Notes under the pieces: model-generated | Told to the model about the DNA's origin: nothing | The model's database searches: none | What the model saw: the letters and a program-made list of their open reading frames with translations, nothing else | Assembly: GCF_023337795.1 (NCBI RefSeq) | Contig: NZ_JALIRS010000002.1 | Coordinates: forward strand, 62,001-126,000 | Direction of reading: 5' to 3' | DNA: 64,000 nucleotides | Origin: Lysinibacillus sp. BPa_S21 | GTDB taxonomy: Bacteria > Bacillota > Bacilli > Bacillales_A > Planococcaceae | Made by a program: the position numbers and the translations under genes | Part shown: positions 16,681 to 25,632 of the stretch, in pieces | Numbering within the stretch: the first letter of the stretch is position 1 | Layout of the letters: each line of letters begins with the position of its first letter

Positions 16681-18237
16681 CTAATGATGAACTACACCTT
16701 TAACATCATTACCTATATTTGACTTAACGATAATTTCTGAAAAATCATCCTCTACATTTTTTGACTTACGGGCCCCTATAAATGTACCGATAAAGCAGCC
16801 TAAGAAACCTAATGGTATAGAAAGAATTCCTGGTGATGCAAGAGGGAAGATAGGATTACCAGTAAATAAGGCAACACCTGGTTCTGGATTCCAAACATTT
16901 GGACTTAACAAAACCAGACCAATCGTGCTAATTAATCCTATAAGCATCCCAAAGATTGCTCCAGTTTTGTTGAATTTTCTCCAAAAAATAGTTAATAAAA
17001 TAACAGGTAAATTCGAACTCGCCGCTAAAGTTAGAGCGAGTGATGATAAAAAGGCCACATTAAAATTTTGAAGAAATAGTGATAAGGCAACGGCGCTAGC
17101 GGTGATGAGAATCGATGCAAGGCGTACCATAAACATTTGCTGTTTTTCGGTTGCTTTCCCGTCTTTTAAAATTTCGTTATAAAAGTCATGGGAAAATGCT
17201 GTTGCTCCCGTAACTACAATTCCAGCAACAACTGCGAGAATAGTAGCAAAAGAAACCGCAGAAATGAAAGCGAACATCAAATCTCCGCCAATATACTTTG
17301 CTAATAATGGCGCTGCCATATTCCCTGCTGGGTTAGCCTCTATAATATTCGAAGTTCCAACTAGTTTTGCTGCTCCAAACCCAAGGAAAATGACCATAAC
17401 ATGGAAGAGCCCCATAATCCACATAAGCCAAACAACTGACTTTCTGGCTACCTGAGCATTAGGTACAGTTAAAAAGCGAACTAATACATGGGGTAGACCC
17501 GCTGTCCCAAGAATGAGCCCAAGTGTTAAAGAAGCCGCATCCCAACCATTTTTATATTTTAAACCAGGATTTAAGAAATCAATCCCAAAAGGCGTAGCTG
17601 TTTTCATATCAGTAAAAATACCAATAAAATTAAAATTAAATTTCCACATAACCATTACAAACATAATAAAGGTTCCACCTACTAAAAGAATGGCTTTAAT
17701 AATTTGAACCCAGCTCGTTGCGGTCATTCCTCCAAACAAAACAAAAGCTAACATAGCAATACCAACAATAAGGACCGAAATATTATACGGAATACCTAAT
17801 AATAATCGGAATAAAGCTCCTGCAGCAACAAGCTGTGCAAGCATATAAAAAATTGAGATGATTATTGTATTGAAGGCAGTTACACCTCGTACTTGTTTAA
17901 ACCTAAATCGAGCAGTAATCATATCACCTAACGTATATTTTCCAAGATTCCTTAATGGTTCTGCCACTAAAAATAAAATGACAAGGAAGGAAACAAGGGC
18001 ACCATACATGAGGAAAAATCCGTCATATCCCGTTAAAGAAAAGGCTCCAATTAACCCCAGAAAGGTAGAGGCAGACATAAAATCTCCAGCTAAAGCAAGA
18101 CCATTTTGCCTAGCAGTCAGACCACCTCCAGCTGTATAAAAAGAACCTGCCGTTTTTGTTTTTTTGGAAGCATAGTACGTAATAAAAAGTACCCCTATTG
18201 ACATGAGTACAAAAAGAAGAATAATATCCCATCCCAT
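16681..18237 (-). CDS. sodium:solute symporter (SSS family, ActP-like), probable aromatic-acid uptake
   Basis: A 518-residue transporter with about 13 hydrophobic helices. It matches the ActP/acetate-permease branch of the sodium:solute symporter family: GSFYTAGGGLTARQNGLALAGDFMSASTFLG (about residues 31-60), GKYTLGDMITARFRFKQVR, LGLILGTAGLPHVLVRFLTVPNAQVARKS and FATILAVVAGIVVTGATAFSHDFYNE. The gene is 4 bases downstream of a DUF485 gene, the pair seen as yjcH-actP in other bacteria. Its place inside the hpa operon suggests it imports 4-hydroxyphenylacetate or a related acid with Na+; E. coli uses an unrelated MFS protein, HpaX. GAGGGG precedes the ATG. Confidence 0.9.
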   Translation of the reverse strand: MGWDIILLFVLMSIGVLFITYYASKKTKTAGSFYTAGGGLTARQNGLALAGDFMSASTFLGLIGAFSLTGYDGFFLMYGALVSFLVILFLVAEPLRNLGKYTLGDMITARFRFKQVRGVTAFNTIIISIFYMLAQLVAAGALFRLLLGIPYNISVLIVGIAMLAFVLFGGMTATSWVQIIKAILLVGGTFIMFVMVMWKFNFNFIGIFTDMKTATPFGIDFLNPGLKYKNGWDAASLTLGLILGTAGLPHVLVRFLTVPNAQVARKSVVWLMWIMGLFHVMVIFLGFGAAKLVGTSNIIEANPAGNMAAPLLAKYIGGDLMFAFISAVSFATILAVVAGIVVTGATAFSHDFYNEILKDGKATEKQQMFMVRLASILITASAVALSLFLQNFNVAFLSSLALTLAASSNLPVILLTIFWRKFNKTGAIFGMLIGLISTIGLVLLSPNVWNPEPGVALFTGNPIFPLASPGILSIPLGFLGCFIGTFIGARKSKNVEDDFSEIIVKSNIGNDVKGVVHH

Positions 18238-18241
18238 ATGA

Positions 18242-18595
18242 CTACAGCCCCTCTTTTACTAAGATTTGCTTTACCTTTTCGTCAAATTCAGCAGACTTCT
18301 TTACATAAACACTGCATACCCCAAATGACATAAAGATAATGGAAATACCGTAAATCCACGCCAAGGTAATGTCTCCTATTACTTGGACGTTTAATATATT
18401 TGTAAACAAGGCTAGGAATGGTAAAGCTAATGAATAAGCTAAATAAAAAATTGTATATGGAATAATAAACTTTTTCTTATCTAAAAGTAGTTGTTTAAAA
18501 TCTTCCGAAGTGGCAATTTTGACATAATCTATTTGTTTGTTGTCTTGTTGTTCGATGTCTTTATTTACACTACTCTGCTCTTTTACTAGCTCCAA
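18242..18595 (-). CDS. DUF485 membrane partner of the sodium:solute symporter
   Basis: A 117-residue protein with a polar N-terminus (about 45 residues rich in Gln, Asp and Lys) and two hydrophobic helices (about 48-68 and 75-95). The sequence KKFIIPYTIFYLAYSLALPFLALFT is the hallmark of DUF485 (YjcH). Such proteins nearly always sit next to an SSS-type acid permease and are thought to be accessory subunits; the function is unproven. The start is a TTG with AGAGGTG eight bases upstream. It is cotranscribed with the symporter by spacing. Confidence 0.88.
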   Translation of the reverse strand: MELVKEQSSVNKDIEQQDNKQIDYVKIATSEDFKQLLLDKKKFIIPYTIFYLAYSLALPFLALFTNILNVQVIGDITLAWIYGISIIFMSFGVCSVYVKKSAEFDEKVKQILVKEGL

Positions 18596-18645
18596 ATTGA
18601 CAGCACCTCTTTCCTTTAATAGGCTTGCTTCTAATTCTCCGATTA

Positions 18646-20088
18646 TTAATTTCTATTAAAAACCACTAGTTTTAGTTCTGTCATTTCCTCTACAGCATAT
18701 TTTATGCCTTCTCTTCCAACGCCACTTTCCTTCACCCCTCCATAAGGCATGTGATCTAAACGAAACGTTGGAATGTCATTAATCATTACGCCTCCAACAT
18801 GAAGGTTTTCAGCTGCCGTTAACGCTGTATGAACATTGTCCGTGTAGATTCCCGCCTGAAGACCATATCGCGAATCATTTACTTGCTCAATTGCTTCCTC
18901 TACTGCTTGTACTTTATTGATGATCACAATTGGAGCAAACACTTCTTGACACGAAACTTTTAAAGAAGACTCTGCATTTAATAATACCGTTGGCAATAGA
19001 ATATTCCCTTTTGCGATTCCCCCAGTTGCTACTTCTGCTCCTTGTTGTTTCGCCTCATGAATCCACTCTAAAGTACGTTCCACATCTCCTTTTGAAATAA
19101 GCGCTGAAACATCCGTTCGTGGATCTAAAGGATCACCAATTTTGAGTTGTTGTGTTGCTTCAACGAATTTTTGCACAAATGTTTCGTACAAACTTTCATG
19201 AATATAAATTCGTTGTAATGATATACATACTTGACCTTGGAAAGAAAAAGCTCCCTTCACACAACGATTAATAATTGAATCAATATCGATCCCTTTATCA
19301 ATAATAACGGCTGCATTTGAACCAAGTTCTAATGTCACACGCTTCAGTCCTGCTTTATTTCGAATACCAATCCCAACAGCTGGACTGCCCGTAAATGTAA
19401 TAGCCGCAATTCTATCATCGGTCACGATTTTATCCCCCACGACTTTTCCGCTTCCCGTAATAATATTAAGAGCTCCATTAGGTAAACCAGCTTCCTGTAA
19501 CAACTCTGCTAAAAAGAAAGCAGATAGTGGCGTTTGAGATGCTGGTTTTAATACAATTGTATTTCCTGCGGCAATGGCAGGACCTACTTTATGAGCAACT
19601 AAATTCATCGGGAAATTAAATGGCGTAATCGCTCCAATAACCCCAATAGGTTCACGCACCGTATAGGCTACTCGTTTTTCTCCACCTGGTGCAGCATCCA
19701 ATGGAAGTGTTTCTCCATGAATTCGCTTTGCTTCTTCAGCTGCAAATTTATACGTTTGGATTGTCCGTTTCACTTCTTCGATTGCAGTAGCAATTGGTTT
19801 AGCTGCCTCTAAAGCAATAATTTCTGCCGCTTCATCTAAACGTTTCTCCAACAAAGCTACCAAACGTTCCAAAATAGCTGCACGTTCGTGGGCTGGCATT
19901 TTCGCCATTACTGTTTTTGCACGACATGCAGCTTCAATTGCCTCATTCACTTCTTGTTCATTGGCCTTAGGAATATATGCAATAACATCTCCAGAGTATG
20001 GAGATGTTAGAGATGCATGTTCAGTGGATTCTTTCCATTGACCATCAATGTATAAGTTTTTCTTTCTTGCTTCTACTTTTAAATTCAT
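18646..20088 (-). CDS. aldehyde dehydrogenase, succinate/glycolate-semialdehyde-like
   Basis: A 480-residue aldehyde dehydrogenase. Core motifs: ITPFNFPMNLVAHKVGPAIAAGNTIVLKPA, ITFTGSPAVGIGI, VTLELGSNAAVII (general base Glu; note SN in place of the usual GK) and FQGQVCISLQRI (catalytic Cys). The ending PYGGVKESGVGREG is normal. LELGSNA plus FQGQVCIS is typical of the lactaldehyde/sulfoacetaldehyde/methylglyoxal-type branch rather than HpaE. In the 4-hydroxyphenylacetate pathway the last step is oxidation of succinate semialdehyde to succinate, and this operon member is the best candidate. It lies 33 bases after the FAD synthetase gene and 50 bases before the DUF485 gene; AAAGGAG precedes the ATG. 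Confidence 0.88.
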   Translation of the reverse strand: MNLKVEARKKNLYIDGQWKESTEHASLTSPYSGDVIAYIPKANEQEVNEAIEAACRAKTVMAKMPAHERAAILERLVALLEKRLDEAAEIIALEAAKPIATAIEEVKRTIQTYKFAAEEAKRIHGETLPLDAAPGGEKRVAYTVREPIGVIGAITPFNFPMNLVAHKVGPAIAAGNTIVLKPASQTPLSAFFLAELLQEAGLPNGALNIITGSGKVVGDKIVTDDRIAAITFTGSPAVGIGIRNKAGLKRVTLELGSNAAVIIDKGIDIDSIINRCVKGAFSFQGQVCISLQRIYIHESLYETFVQKFVEATQQLKIGDPLDPRTDVSALISKGDVERTLEWIHEAKQQGAEVATGGIAKGNILLPTVLLNAESSLKVSCQEVFAPIVIINKVQAVEEAIEQVNDSRYGLQAGIYTDNVHTALTAAENLHVGGVMINDIPTFRLDHMPYGGVKESGVGREGIKYAVEEMTELKLVVFNRN

Positions 20089-20121
20089 ATTCTACTCCTT
20101 TCTGTTATAGCCTACTTTTAA

Positions 20122-21018
20122 TTAGATCACTAGCTCATCTTTTTGCATGTATTCATTCATACCGTATGACTCATTTTGTTTGCCATACTTATAATCTAGC
20201 CACTTTACCTTAATCTGCTTCTTGTATGGATATATAGAACAATCTTTTAATTGTATTAATAATGAAAGGTGTTGCTCATTTATCGCTATTTGGTGGCAGG
20301 TTCCATCATAATGATGACCATCTATTTCAACTTGAATACGATAAATACCAGGTTTAGGTATTCGGTATTTGTTTTTTACTAGTAATTTAAGAAACTGATG
20401 TTTTTTATAAAAAAGAGAACCTTGATTCACTTCTCCGTCAATTTCATAAAAATCGCCAAGGTACATAGGAATCTTTTGCACATGACCTTCATCAAGCAAT
20501 TTTCGGATTGCTGTTGAACTAATTTTTTCATCATCATGTTGGATCTTTGGAACAGTCGTTACTTCCAAACTGCCGGGATTATACTCTGATAACGTTTTCA
20601 TATTACCGAGTCCTTTATAGCCATAATGATAATCAAAGCCTGCTACAACATGAATACATCCAAGTCCTATAATGTATTGTTCAACAAAATCGTTAGGGGA
20701 AAGGCGGGCAAACTCAGGGCTAAACTCAACAACAAATAACTTCTCAACACCCAGCTTTTCAAATCGATCTTCTTTCAAAGGAAGTGGTGTTAAATAAGTC
20801 ATTGGCTCCATATGAGGAAAGAGTATATCTTTTGGGTGCGGATAAAACGTCATAACACCAAAGGCGCATTGTTTTTGCACAGCAATTTGTTTGGCTGTTT
20901 CAAGAATTCTTTGATGACCGATGTGAACGCCATCAAAAAAACCAAGAGCCAAAACACAAGCTTCCATTTCAGTGAACTTTGATTTATCAATTGAACTTTT
21001 GATATAAATTGTCTCCAT
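20122..21018 (-). CDS. FAD synthetase (FMN adenylyltransferase) with a degenerate riboflavin-kinase domain
   Basis: A 298-residue relative of RibF. The N-terminal 180 residues form the nucleotidyltransferase domain: ALGFFDGVHIGHQRILETA (GxFDGVHxGH ATP motif, about 27-45), CAFGVMTFYPHP, VAGFDYHYGYKGLGN and EKISSTAIRKLL (ISSTxIR motif). The C-terminal 110 residues sit where riboflavin kinase would be, but I find no PTAN metal/ATP motif, so the protein probably makes FAD from FMN only. It is the family's usual length. It overlaps no gene and is 21 bases downstream of hpaC, the flavin reductase whose partner HpaB needs FADH2; a local FAD supply for HpaBC is the likely role. AAAGGAGGG precedes the ATG. 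Confidence 0.85.
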   Translation of the reverse strand: METIYIKSSIDKSKFTEMEACVLALGFFDGVHIGHQRILETAKQIAVQKQCAFGVMTFYPHPKDILFPHMEPMTYLTPLPLKEDRFEKLGVEKLFVVEFSPEFARLSPNDFVEQYIIGLGCIHVVAGFDYHYGYKGLGNMKTLSEYNPGSLEVTTVPKIQHDDEKISSTAIRKLLDEGHVQKIPMYLGDFYEIDGEVNQGSLFYKKHQFLKLLVKNKYRIPKPGIYRIQVEIDGHHYDGTCHQIAINEQHLSLLIQLKDCSIYPYKKQIKVKWLDYKYGKQNESYGMNEYMQKDELVI

Positions 21019-21039
21019 CGTTTGCCCCCTCCTTTTATG

Positions 21040-21513
21040 TTAAGAAAACTGCGGTGCAGCGAGCTGGCCATATTTTCCTGCAAAGAATGTCAGTGGTTTT
21101 CCTTCACGAAGAACAATATCTTCTACTTCTCCAAGGAACAGCGTATGGTCACCAGCTACTTGCTTTCCATATACATTGCATACAATGTTCGCCAGTGCAT
21201 CCTTTACTACCGAGATTTCGTTTAGGCGGTCAAATTCTGGCTCACGCTTTTCTTTGATCTGACCGGCGAATAACATAGAAACTTCTTGCTGGTCTTCCGA
21301 TAAAATATTCACAGCGAATTTACCAGATTGGTTAATTTTATCAAGCATTTTCGCATTTTCTTTAATCGATATTAGTACGAGTTTCGGGTTTAGCGACACT
21401 GACATGAAGGCATTTGCTGTCATGCCATGAGGCTCTCCGTTGATGTCCGTTGTAATAACTGTTACGCCGGTTGCAAATTTACCCATGGCATCTCGAAATG
21501 TACGATCATCCAT
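21040..21513 (-). CDS. hpaC: flavin reductase component of 4-hydroxyphenylacetate 3-monooxygenase
   Basis: A 157-residue flavin:NAD(P)H reductase of the HpaC/FMN-binding split-barrel family. It reads MDDRTFRDAMGKFATGVTVIT, then GMTANAFMSVSLNPKLVLISI (flavin-binding core, about 31-51), FAVNILSEDQQ and DHTLFLGEVEDI near the C-terminus. HpaC reduces FAD with NADH and hands FADH2 to HpaB. It is in the right place, between the dioxygenase gene hpaD and the FAD synthetase gene. GGAGG lies 5-9 bases before the ATG. The length is normal for the family. Confidence 0.93.
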   Translation of the reverse strand: MDDRTFRDAMGKFATGVTVITTDINGEPHGMTANAFMSVSLNPKLVLISIKENAKMLDKINQSGKFAVNILSEDQQEVSMLFAGQIKEKREPEFDRLNEISVVKDALANIVCNVYGKQVAGDHTLFLGEVEDIVLREGKPLTFFAGKYGQLAAPQFS

Positions 21514-21535
21514 TGAAATTCCTCCATTCTTTTAT

Positions 21536-22519
21536 TTAGATAACAAGTTCTGGTTTACGCTGTGCAAGGTTTGGTGACTTCGATTGAATTTGTTCATTCG
21601 TTTCAATATCTAAAAATGGGGATGTTTCATTAAACCAACTGTCCGGTGCTTTTGCCCCCCATAATGTTTGACGACGTGGGTCATTTAAATCCCATCGAAT
21701 TGGCTCGAAGTCATTGTCACTTGTTAAATAATCTCCGTTATACAGCTCTATGCGGTATCCATCTGGATCTCTTAAATACAAGAAGAACGCATTGGATAAG
21801 CCGTGGCGTGCTGGACCTCTTTCAATGTTCTCTGAATAGCCAAGAGAAGCTAAAACATCGCAGCAGTGAATTAGAGCAAGTGGATCCGGTAGCCAGTAAG
21901 CAAAGTGATGAAGACGCGGGCCATCTCCGTTCATAAAGGCTTGATCATGCACGGTCTGTTTGCGGTGTAGCCACGCAGCCCAAATACTTCCATCTTCTAT
22001 CGTTGTATATTCAGAGCATGCAAAACCTAACTCGTTGATAAAGAAGTCGTAAGCTTTTTCTACGTCTGGTACAGCACAGTTTACATGGTCAATCCGCTGA
22101 ATTCGGGCACCGCTGTATAAGTCGTAGCGCTGAAGTAAGCGCTCTGCTTTTTCAATTTTACAGAAAAATTCAAGAGGCATCCCTGAAATATCATGTACAT
22201 GCAATGCACGCCCAAGAGCATGCTGGGTTCCTTCTTTAAGCCACTTTGTTTTTAATCCTTTTGATTGAAACAATTCAGCCAAACGATCAAGATCTTCTTC
22301 TTTTTCTACTTTGTATCCGAGTGCGTGTACCCCTAACGTCTCGGATTTTTTAAGAACCAAACTGTGGTGTGTGTGTTCTTCAAGCCCTCTCAAATAGACA
22401 CAATCATCCTTTGTTTCCGTTTCAATCATGCCGAGCGCTTTTACATAAAAAGCTTTTGAACGGTCTAAATCCTTCACATTAATAATAGTTCTGGCAATAC
22501 GAATGATATTGAAATCCAT
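21536..22519 (-). CDS. hpaD: 3,4-dihydroxyphenylacetate (homoprotocatechuate) 2,3-dioxygenase
   Basis: A 327-residue type I extradiol dioxygenase with two VOC domains; it cleaves homoprotocatechuate next to the hydroxyls to give 5-carboxymethyl-2-hydroxymuconate semialdehyde. The C-terminal catalytic domain shows the 2-His-1-Glu iron site: His in RIDHVNCAVPDVEKAY, His in RLHHFAYWLPDP and Glu in YRIELYNGDY, with DPDGYR just before. I start at 22519 (MDFNIIRIARTIINV) because AAGGGGGATGAGGG sits directly upstream; an ATG at 22540 would include that site. It lies 25 bases after hpaB and 22 bases before hpaC. Confidence 0.93.
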   Translation of the reverse strand: MDFNIIRIARTIINVKDLDRSKAFYVKALGMIETETKDDCVYLRGLEEHTHHSLVLKKSETLGVHALGYKVEKEEDLDRLAELFQSKGLKTKWLKEGTQHALGRALHVHDISGMPLEFFCKIEKAERLLQRYDLYSGARIQRIDHVNCAVPDVEKAYDFFINELGFACSEYTTIEDGSIWAAWLHRKQTVHDQAFMNGDGPRLHHFAYWLPDPLALIHCCDVLASLGYSENIERGPARHGLSNAFFLYLRDPDGYRIELYNGDYLTSDNDFEPIRWDLNDPRRQTLWGAKAPDSWFNETSPFLDIETNEQIQSKSPNLAQRKPELVI

Positions 22520-22544
22520 ACCCTCATCCCCCTTAGTCATTTAA

Positions 22545-24017
22545 TTAGCTATTTTTAATAAACGCTTCTGATCGATTCAAAAATTCTTTTACACGATCAA
22601 CATATTCCTGTTTGTCATAACCGTTATAAAGCGTACTTGCCATTCTAATTGGATCACCGAAGAAGAAGCGCTCATAAAGTGTTTGTCGAGAACCGAATGA
22701 ACTTAAACATACATCCCATGCTAAACGATAAAGTTTCACACGATCATAAGCGTCCCCAGTGGCTGATTGTAAATACTTATCAAGATCCGGACGAATAGCA
22801 GAATTGAAGTCCGATTCTGCTGGAATAGCCATTAAGCCACTTGCACCCATTAATTGCATAATCTCTGTAAAGCGAGGGTAAATTTTCGGGAAGTAATGAC
22901 GTGCAGCATTTAACGGTGCAAATTCTGGTGTCATAGTTCCCCATCTATCCACTTTTGCATTTGCTTCGGCAGCAACGACATATGCTTTCATCGTTTCAAG
23001 CGCAATAATTACCTCTGAGATTTTCTCTTGTATATGTTGATATTGACCAATATTAATGGTCTCTGCCATTAATTGCAGAATACCAAGTACAAACTCTGTT
23101 TTTGAGATGTTTTTAGATACAACTTGATGTGTCATATGAACAACTGCATTACTTTCGTTGTAAGCCTGGTTGCACACATTCACATCACCAAGGGCAAAGA
23201 CTCTATTCCACGGAACGACAACATCATCAAATACAACAATGGTATCCATTTCTTCAAAGCGAGAACCTAGCGGATGGTCGAAATGGGACTTACCATAATC
23301 AAAAGATTCTCGACAAATAAATTTTAAGCCCGGTGTGTTATTCGGGATAGAGAATGCAAATGCATATGGATTTTCTTCAGCTGATTGTTTTAACAAAGTA
23401 GATGGGAATACCATGATTTCATCGGTAATACCACCTTGAGTAGCAAGTAATCTTGCCCCTTTAATCACGACCCCTTCAGATGTTTTTTCTTTAATTCGTG
23501 CTGCAATATATGGATCTGGAAGCTGTGCTGAATTTACTCCCCTATTGACTTGAGGCTGAATCAACGTATGTGTTAAGGATAAATCATTTTCACGACAATA
23601 CTCGTAGTAGTTGGCCATGTTTTCGGCATAGATCGAGTCCTGTTTTCCAAACATTTCTGAAGCTGAACCATACGCCATCATCCCGACATTAATGTAATCA
23701 GGGGAACGTCCCATCATGCCACCATTATATTTCGCCCATTCTTGCATCATTTTGCGACGTGTCACCAAATCTTCTTTTGTTTTTGGCTGAATAAAAGATG
23801 TACCTACACGTTCACCAGTTGTTGGAGATACATATGTCATGTAATCCTTTTTGTCTGGATGATGTTGCAAATCGTAAAGTTCTGCCTGCGTTTTCATAAC
23901 TCCTTTAAAAGCTGGATGTTCAGAAATTTTCCCTTCTACCTGTTTGCCATCAATCCATATATTTGCCTGTGCATGATCAACTCTTTCAATATATTGCTTT
24001 CCTGTTTTTGCTGGCAT
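22545..24017 (-). CDS. hpaB: 4-hydroxyphenylacetate 3-monooxygenase, oxygenase component
   Basis: A 490-residue FADH2-dependent monooxygenase that ortho-hydroxylates 4-hydroxyphenylacetate. The start KTGKQYIERVDHAQANIWIDGKQV and the later MMGRSPDYINVGMMAYG, then VNRGVNSAQLPDPY and GARLLATQGGITDEIMVFPS, are characteristic of the HpaB/HpaA family. The C-terminal acyl-CoA-dehydrogenase-like half has DDVVVPWNRVFALGDV and LMGASGLMAIPAESDF. It shares the operon with its reductase hpaC. GAGGGGG lies 7-8 bases upstream of the ATG. The length is close to the usual 480-520 residues; no key region is missing. Confidence 0.95.
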   Translation of the reverse strand: MPAKTGKQYIERVDHAQANIWIDGKQVEGKISEHPAFKGVMKTQAELYDLQHHPDKKDYMTYVSPTTGERVGTSFIQPKTKEDLVTRRKMMQEWAKYNGGMMGRSPDYINVGMMAYGSASEMFGKQDSIYAENMANYYEYCRENDLSLTHTLIQPQVNRGVNSAQLPDPYIAARIKEKTSEGVVIKGARLLATQGGITDEIMVFPSTLLKQSAEENPYAFAFSIPNNTPGLKFICRESFDYGKSHFDHPLGSRFEEMDTIVVFDDVVVPWNRVFALGDVNVCNQAYNESNAVVHMTHQVVSKNISKTEFVLGILQLMAETINIGQYQHIQEKISEVIIALETMKAYVVAAEANAKVDRWGTMTPEFAPLNAARHYFPKIYPRFTEIMQLMGASGLMAIPAESDFNSAIRPDLDKYLQSATGDAYDRVKLYRLAWDVCLSSFGSRQTLYERFFFGDPIRMASTLYNGYDKQEYVDRVKEFLNRSEAFIKNS

Positions 24018-24044
24018 GATTGTTTCCCCCTCGTAAAATAGTTT

Positions 24045-25562
24045 TTACTTCCCAAATTGCGGGATATGATGGTCACCTATAGCAACATGGACTACCTTTG
24101 GTTCTGTATAAAATTCAAACATGGCGTAATGACCACCCTCTCTTCCAATGCCACTATCTTTCATACCGCCAAATGGAATTCGAAGATCTCGTACGTTTTG
24201 AGCGTTAATCCAAAGCATACCTGCTTCAATGGCATCCGCCATACGATGTGCTCGTTTTAAATCTTTTGTCCATACAAAACCAGCTAGTCCGTAAGATACT
24301 TCATTTGCCATATGAAGTACTTCTTCATCTGTTTCAAATTCGATTACGGCCATAACGGGACCAAAGATTTCTTCCTGACACACTCTCATGTCATTTTTTG
24401 CATTTAATAAAAGTGTCGGTGGTACAAAATTACCTGCCTTTACCTTCTCCGGAACCACTCCCTGGACTACTTCACAACCTTCTTGTTTAGCGATTTCTAT
24501 ATATTTTGTTACCTTGTTGTAGTGACCTTTTTCAATTAGCGGACCAAGCTGAGTTGAAGAATCCATCGGGTCACCAATTTTAATGTTAGCTACACGTGCT
24601 TTTAATTTTTCAACAAATTGATCTTTAATTTTTTTATGCAAAAATACTCGAGAATTGGATGTGCAACGTTCTCCATTAAAAGAGAAAATCCCCCATATTG
24701 CTGCATCCAAAGCTCGATCAAGATCTGCATCATCAAATACAATTAAAGGTGATTTCCCACCAAGCTCCATCGATGTTTTCTTTAAAGTATCCGCAGAGTT
24801 TTTAATAATAGTGGAACCTGTAGTTGTTTCACCTGTAAATGAAATCGCTTTCACATCTGGGTGCGCAACAAGAGCAGCCCCTGCTGTTTCTCCAAAGCCA
24901 TGAACGACATTAAAGACTCCCTCCGGAACTTGAGCTTTATGAATAATTTCAGCTAATTTATTTGCAGTCAATGGTGAAAGTTCAGCTGGTTTTAGAACAA
25001 CCGTATTGCCAGTTGCTAAAGCAGGCGCTACTTTCCAAGTCTCTAACATGAATGGGGCATTCCATGGCGTAATTAACCCTATAACTCCTAAAGGTTTATA
25101 AACTGTATAATTAATGAATTCATCATCCATTGGGTAAGATTCGCCATGCAATTTTGTCTCGACCATTCGTGCGTAAAAACGGAAATTTTCTGCAGCACGT
25201 GCGGTTTGATTTCTTGTTTGACTAATTGGCAGACCTGTATCTAATGATTCTAAGAACGCAATTTCTTCAATTTCCTCATCGATGATGTCTGCAATTCTAT
25301 TAATATATTTCATTCTTTCTTTCAATTTCATCTTGCCCCACGGGCCATTCTCAAACGCTTCTTTTGCTGAAAGAACTGCTTGATTTATATCCGCTTCACG
25401 TCCCTCAGCAATATAGTTGTTTATTTTATTAGTAAATGGATTTTTATTGTCAAAAGAAGCACCTGACTCACTGTCGACAAACTGTCCATTAATATAGAGT
25501 TTTACATTTTCTACTTGCATGTGTTCATGTTTTTTTTGAGTATCAGTTACTTGAACTTGCAT
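24045..25562 (-). CDS. hpaE: 5-carboxymethyl-2-hydroxymuconate semialdehyde dehydrogenase
   Basis: A 505-residue aldehyde dehydrogenase matching HpaE. Motifs: LYINGQFVDSESGASF, ITPWNAPFMLETWKVAPALATGNTVVLKPAELSP, SFTGETTTGSTII, TSMELGGKSPLIVFDDAD (general-base Glu) and NGERCTSNSRVF (catalytic Cys in ERC). It ends with PFGGMKDSGIGREGGHYAMEFYTE-like sequence. HpaE oxidises the ring-cleavage semialdehyde to 5-carboxymethyl-2-hydroxymuconate with NAD+. It is the first classical hpa gene of the operon, 70 bases after the DapA-like gene, with a strong hairpin in that gap. GAGGAG lies 8-10 bases before the ATG. Confidence 0.92.
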   Translation of the reverse strand: MQVQVTDTQKKHEHMQVENVKLYINGQFVDSESGASFDNKNPFTNKINNYIAEGREADINQAVLSAKEAFENGPWGKMKLKERMKYINRIADIIDEEIEEIAFLESLDTGLPISQTRNQTARAAENFRFYARMVETKLHGESYPMDDEFINYTVYKPLGVIGLITPWNAPFMLETWKVAPALATGNTVVLKPAELSPLTANKLAEIIHKAQVPEGVFNVVHGFGETAGAALVAHPDVKAISFTGETTTGSTIIKNSADTLKKTSMELGGKSPLIVFDDADLDRALDAAIWGIFSFNGERCTSNSRVFLHKKIKDQFVEKLKARVANIKIGDPMDSSTQLGPLIEKGHYNKVTKYIEIAKQEGCEVVQGVVPEKVKAGNFVPPTLLLNAKNDMRVCQEEIFGPVMAVIEFETDEEVLHMANEVSYGLAGFVWTKDLKRAHRMADAIEAGMLWINAQNVRDLRIPFGGMKDSGIGREGGHYAMFEFYTEPKVVHVAIGDHHIPQFGK

Positions 25563-25581
25563 GTTAGTACACTCCTCATTC

Positions 25582-25613
25582 TTCTCTTACTCCTGTAACA
25601 AGGAGTAAGAGAA
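25582..25613 (-). repeat. perfect 12-bp stem-loop between the dapA-like gene and hpaE
   Basis: TTCTCTTACTCC (25582-25593) pairs with GGAGTAAGAGAA (25602-25613) around an 8-base loop. On the coding (minus) strand no T-run follows; the U-run is on the upstream side. So it is more likely a processing or mRNA-stabilising hairpin, or a weak attenuator, than a full terminator. It ends five bases before the hpaE ribosome-binding site. Confidence 0.6.
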
Positions 25614-25632
25614 TTTTTTAGATTTCATATTA

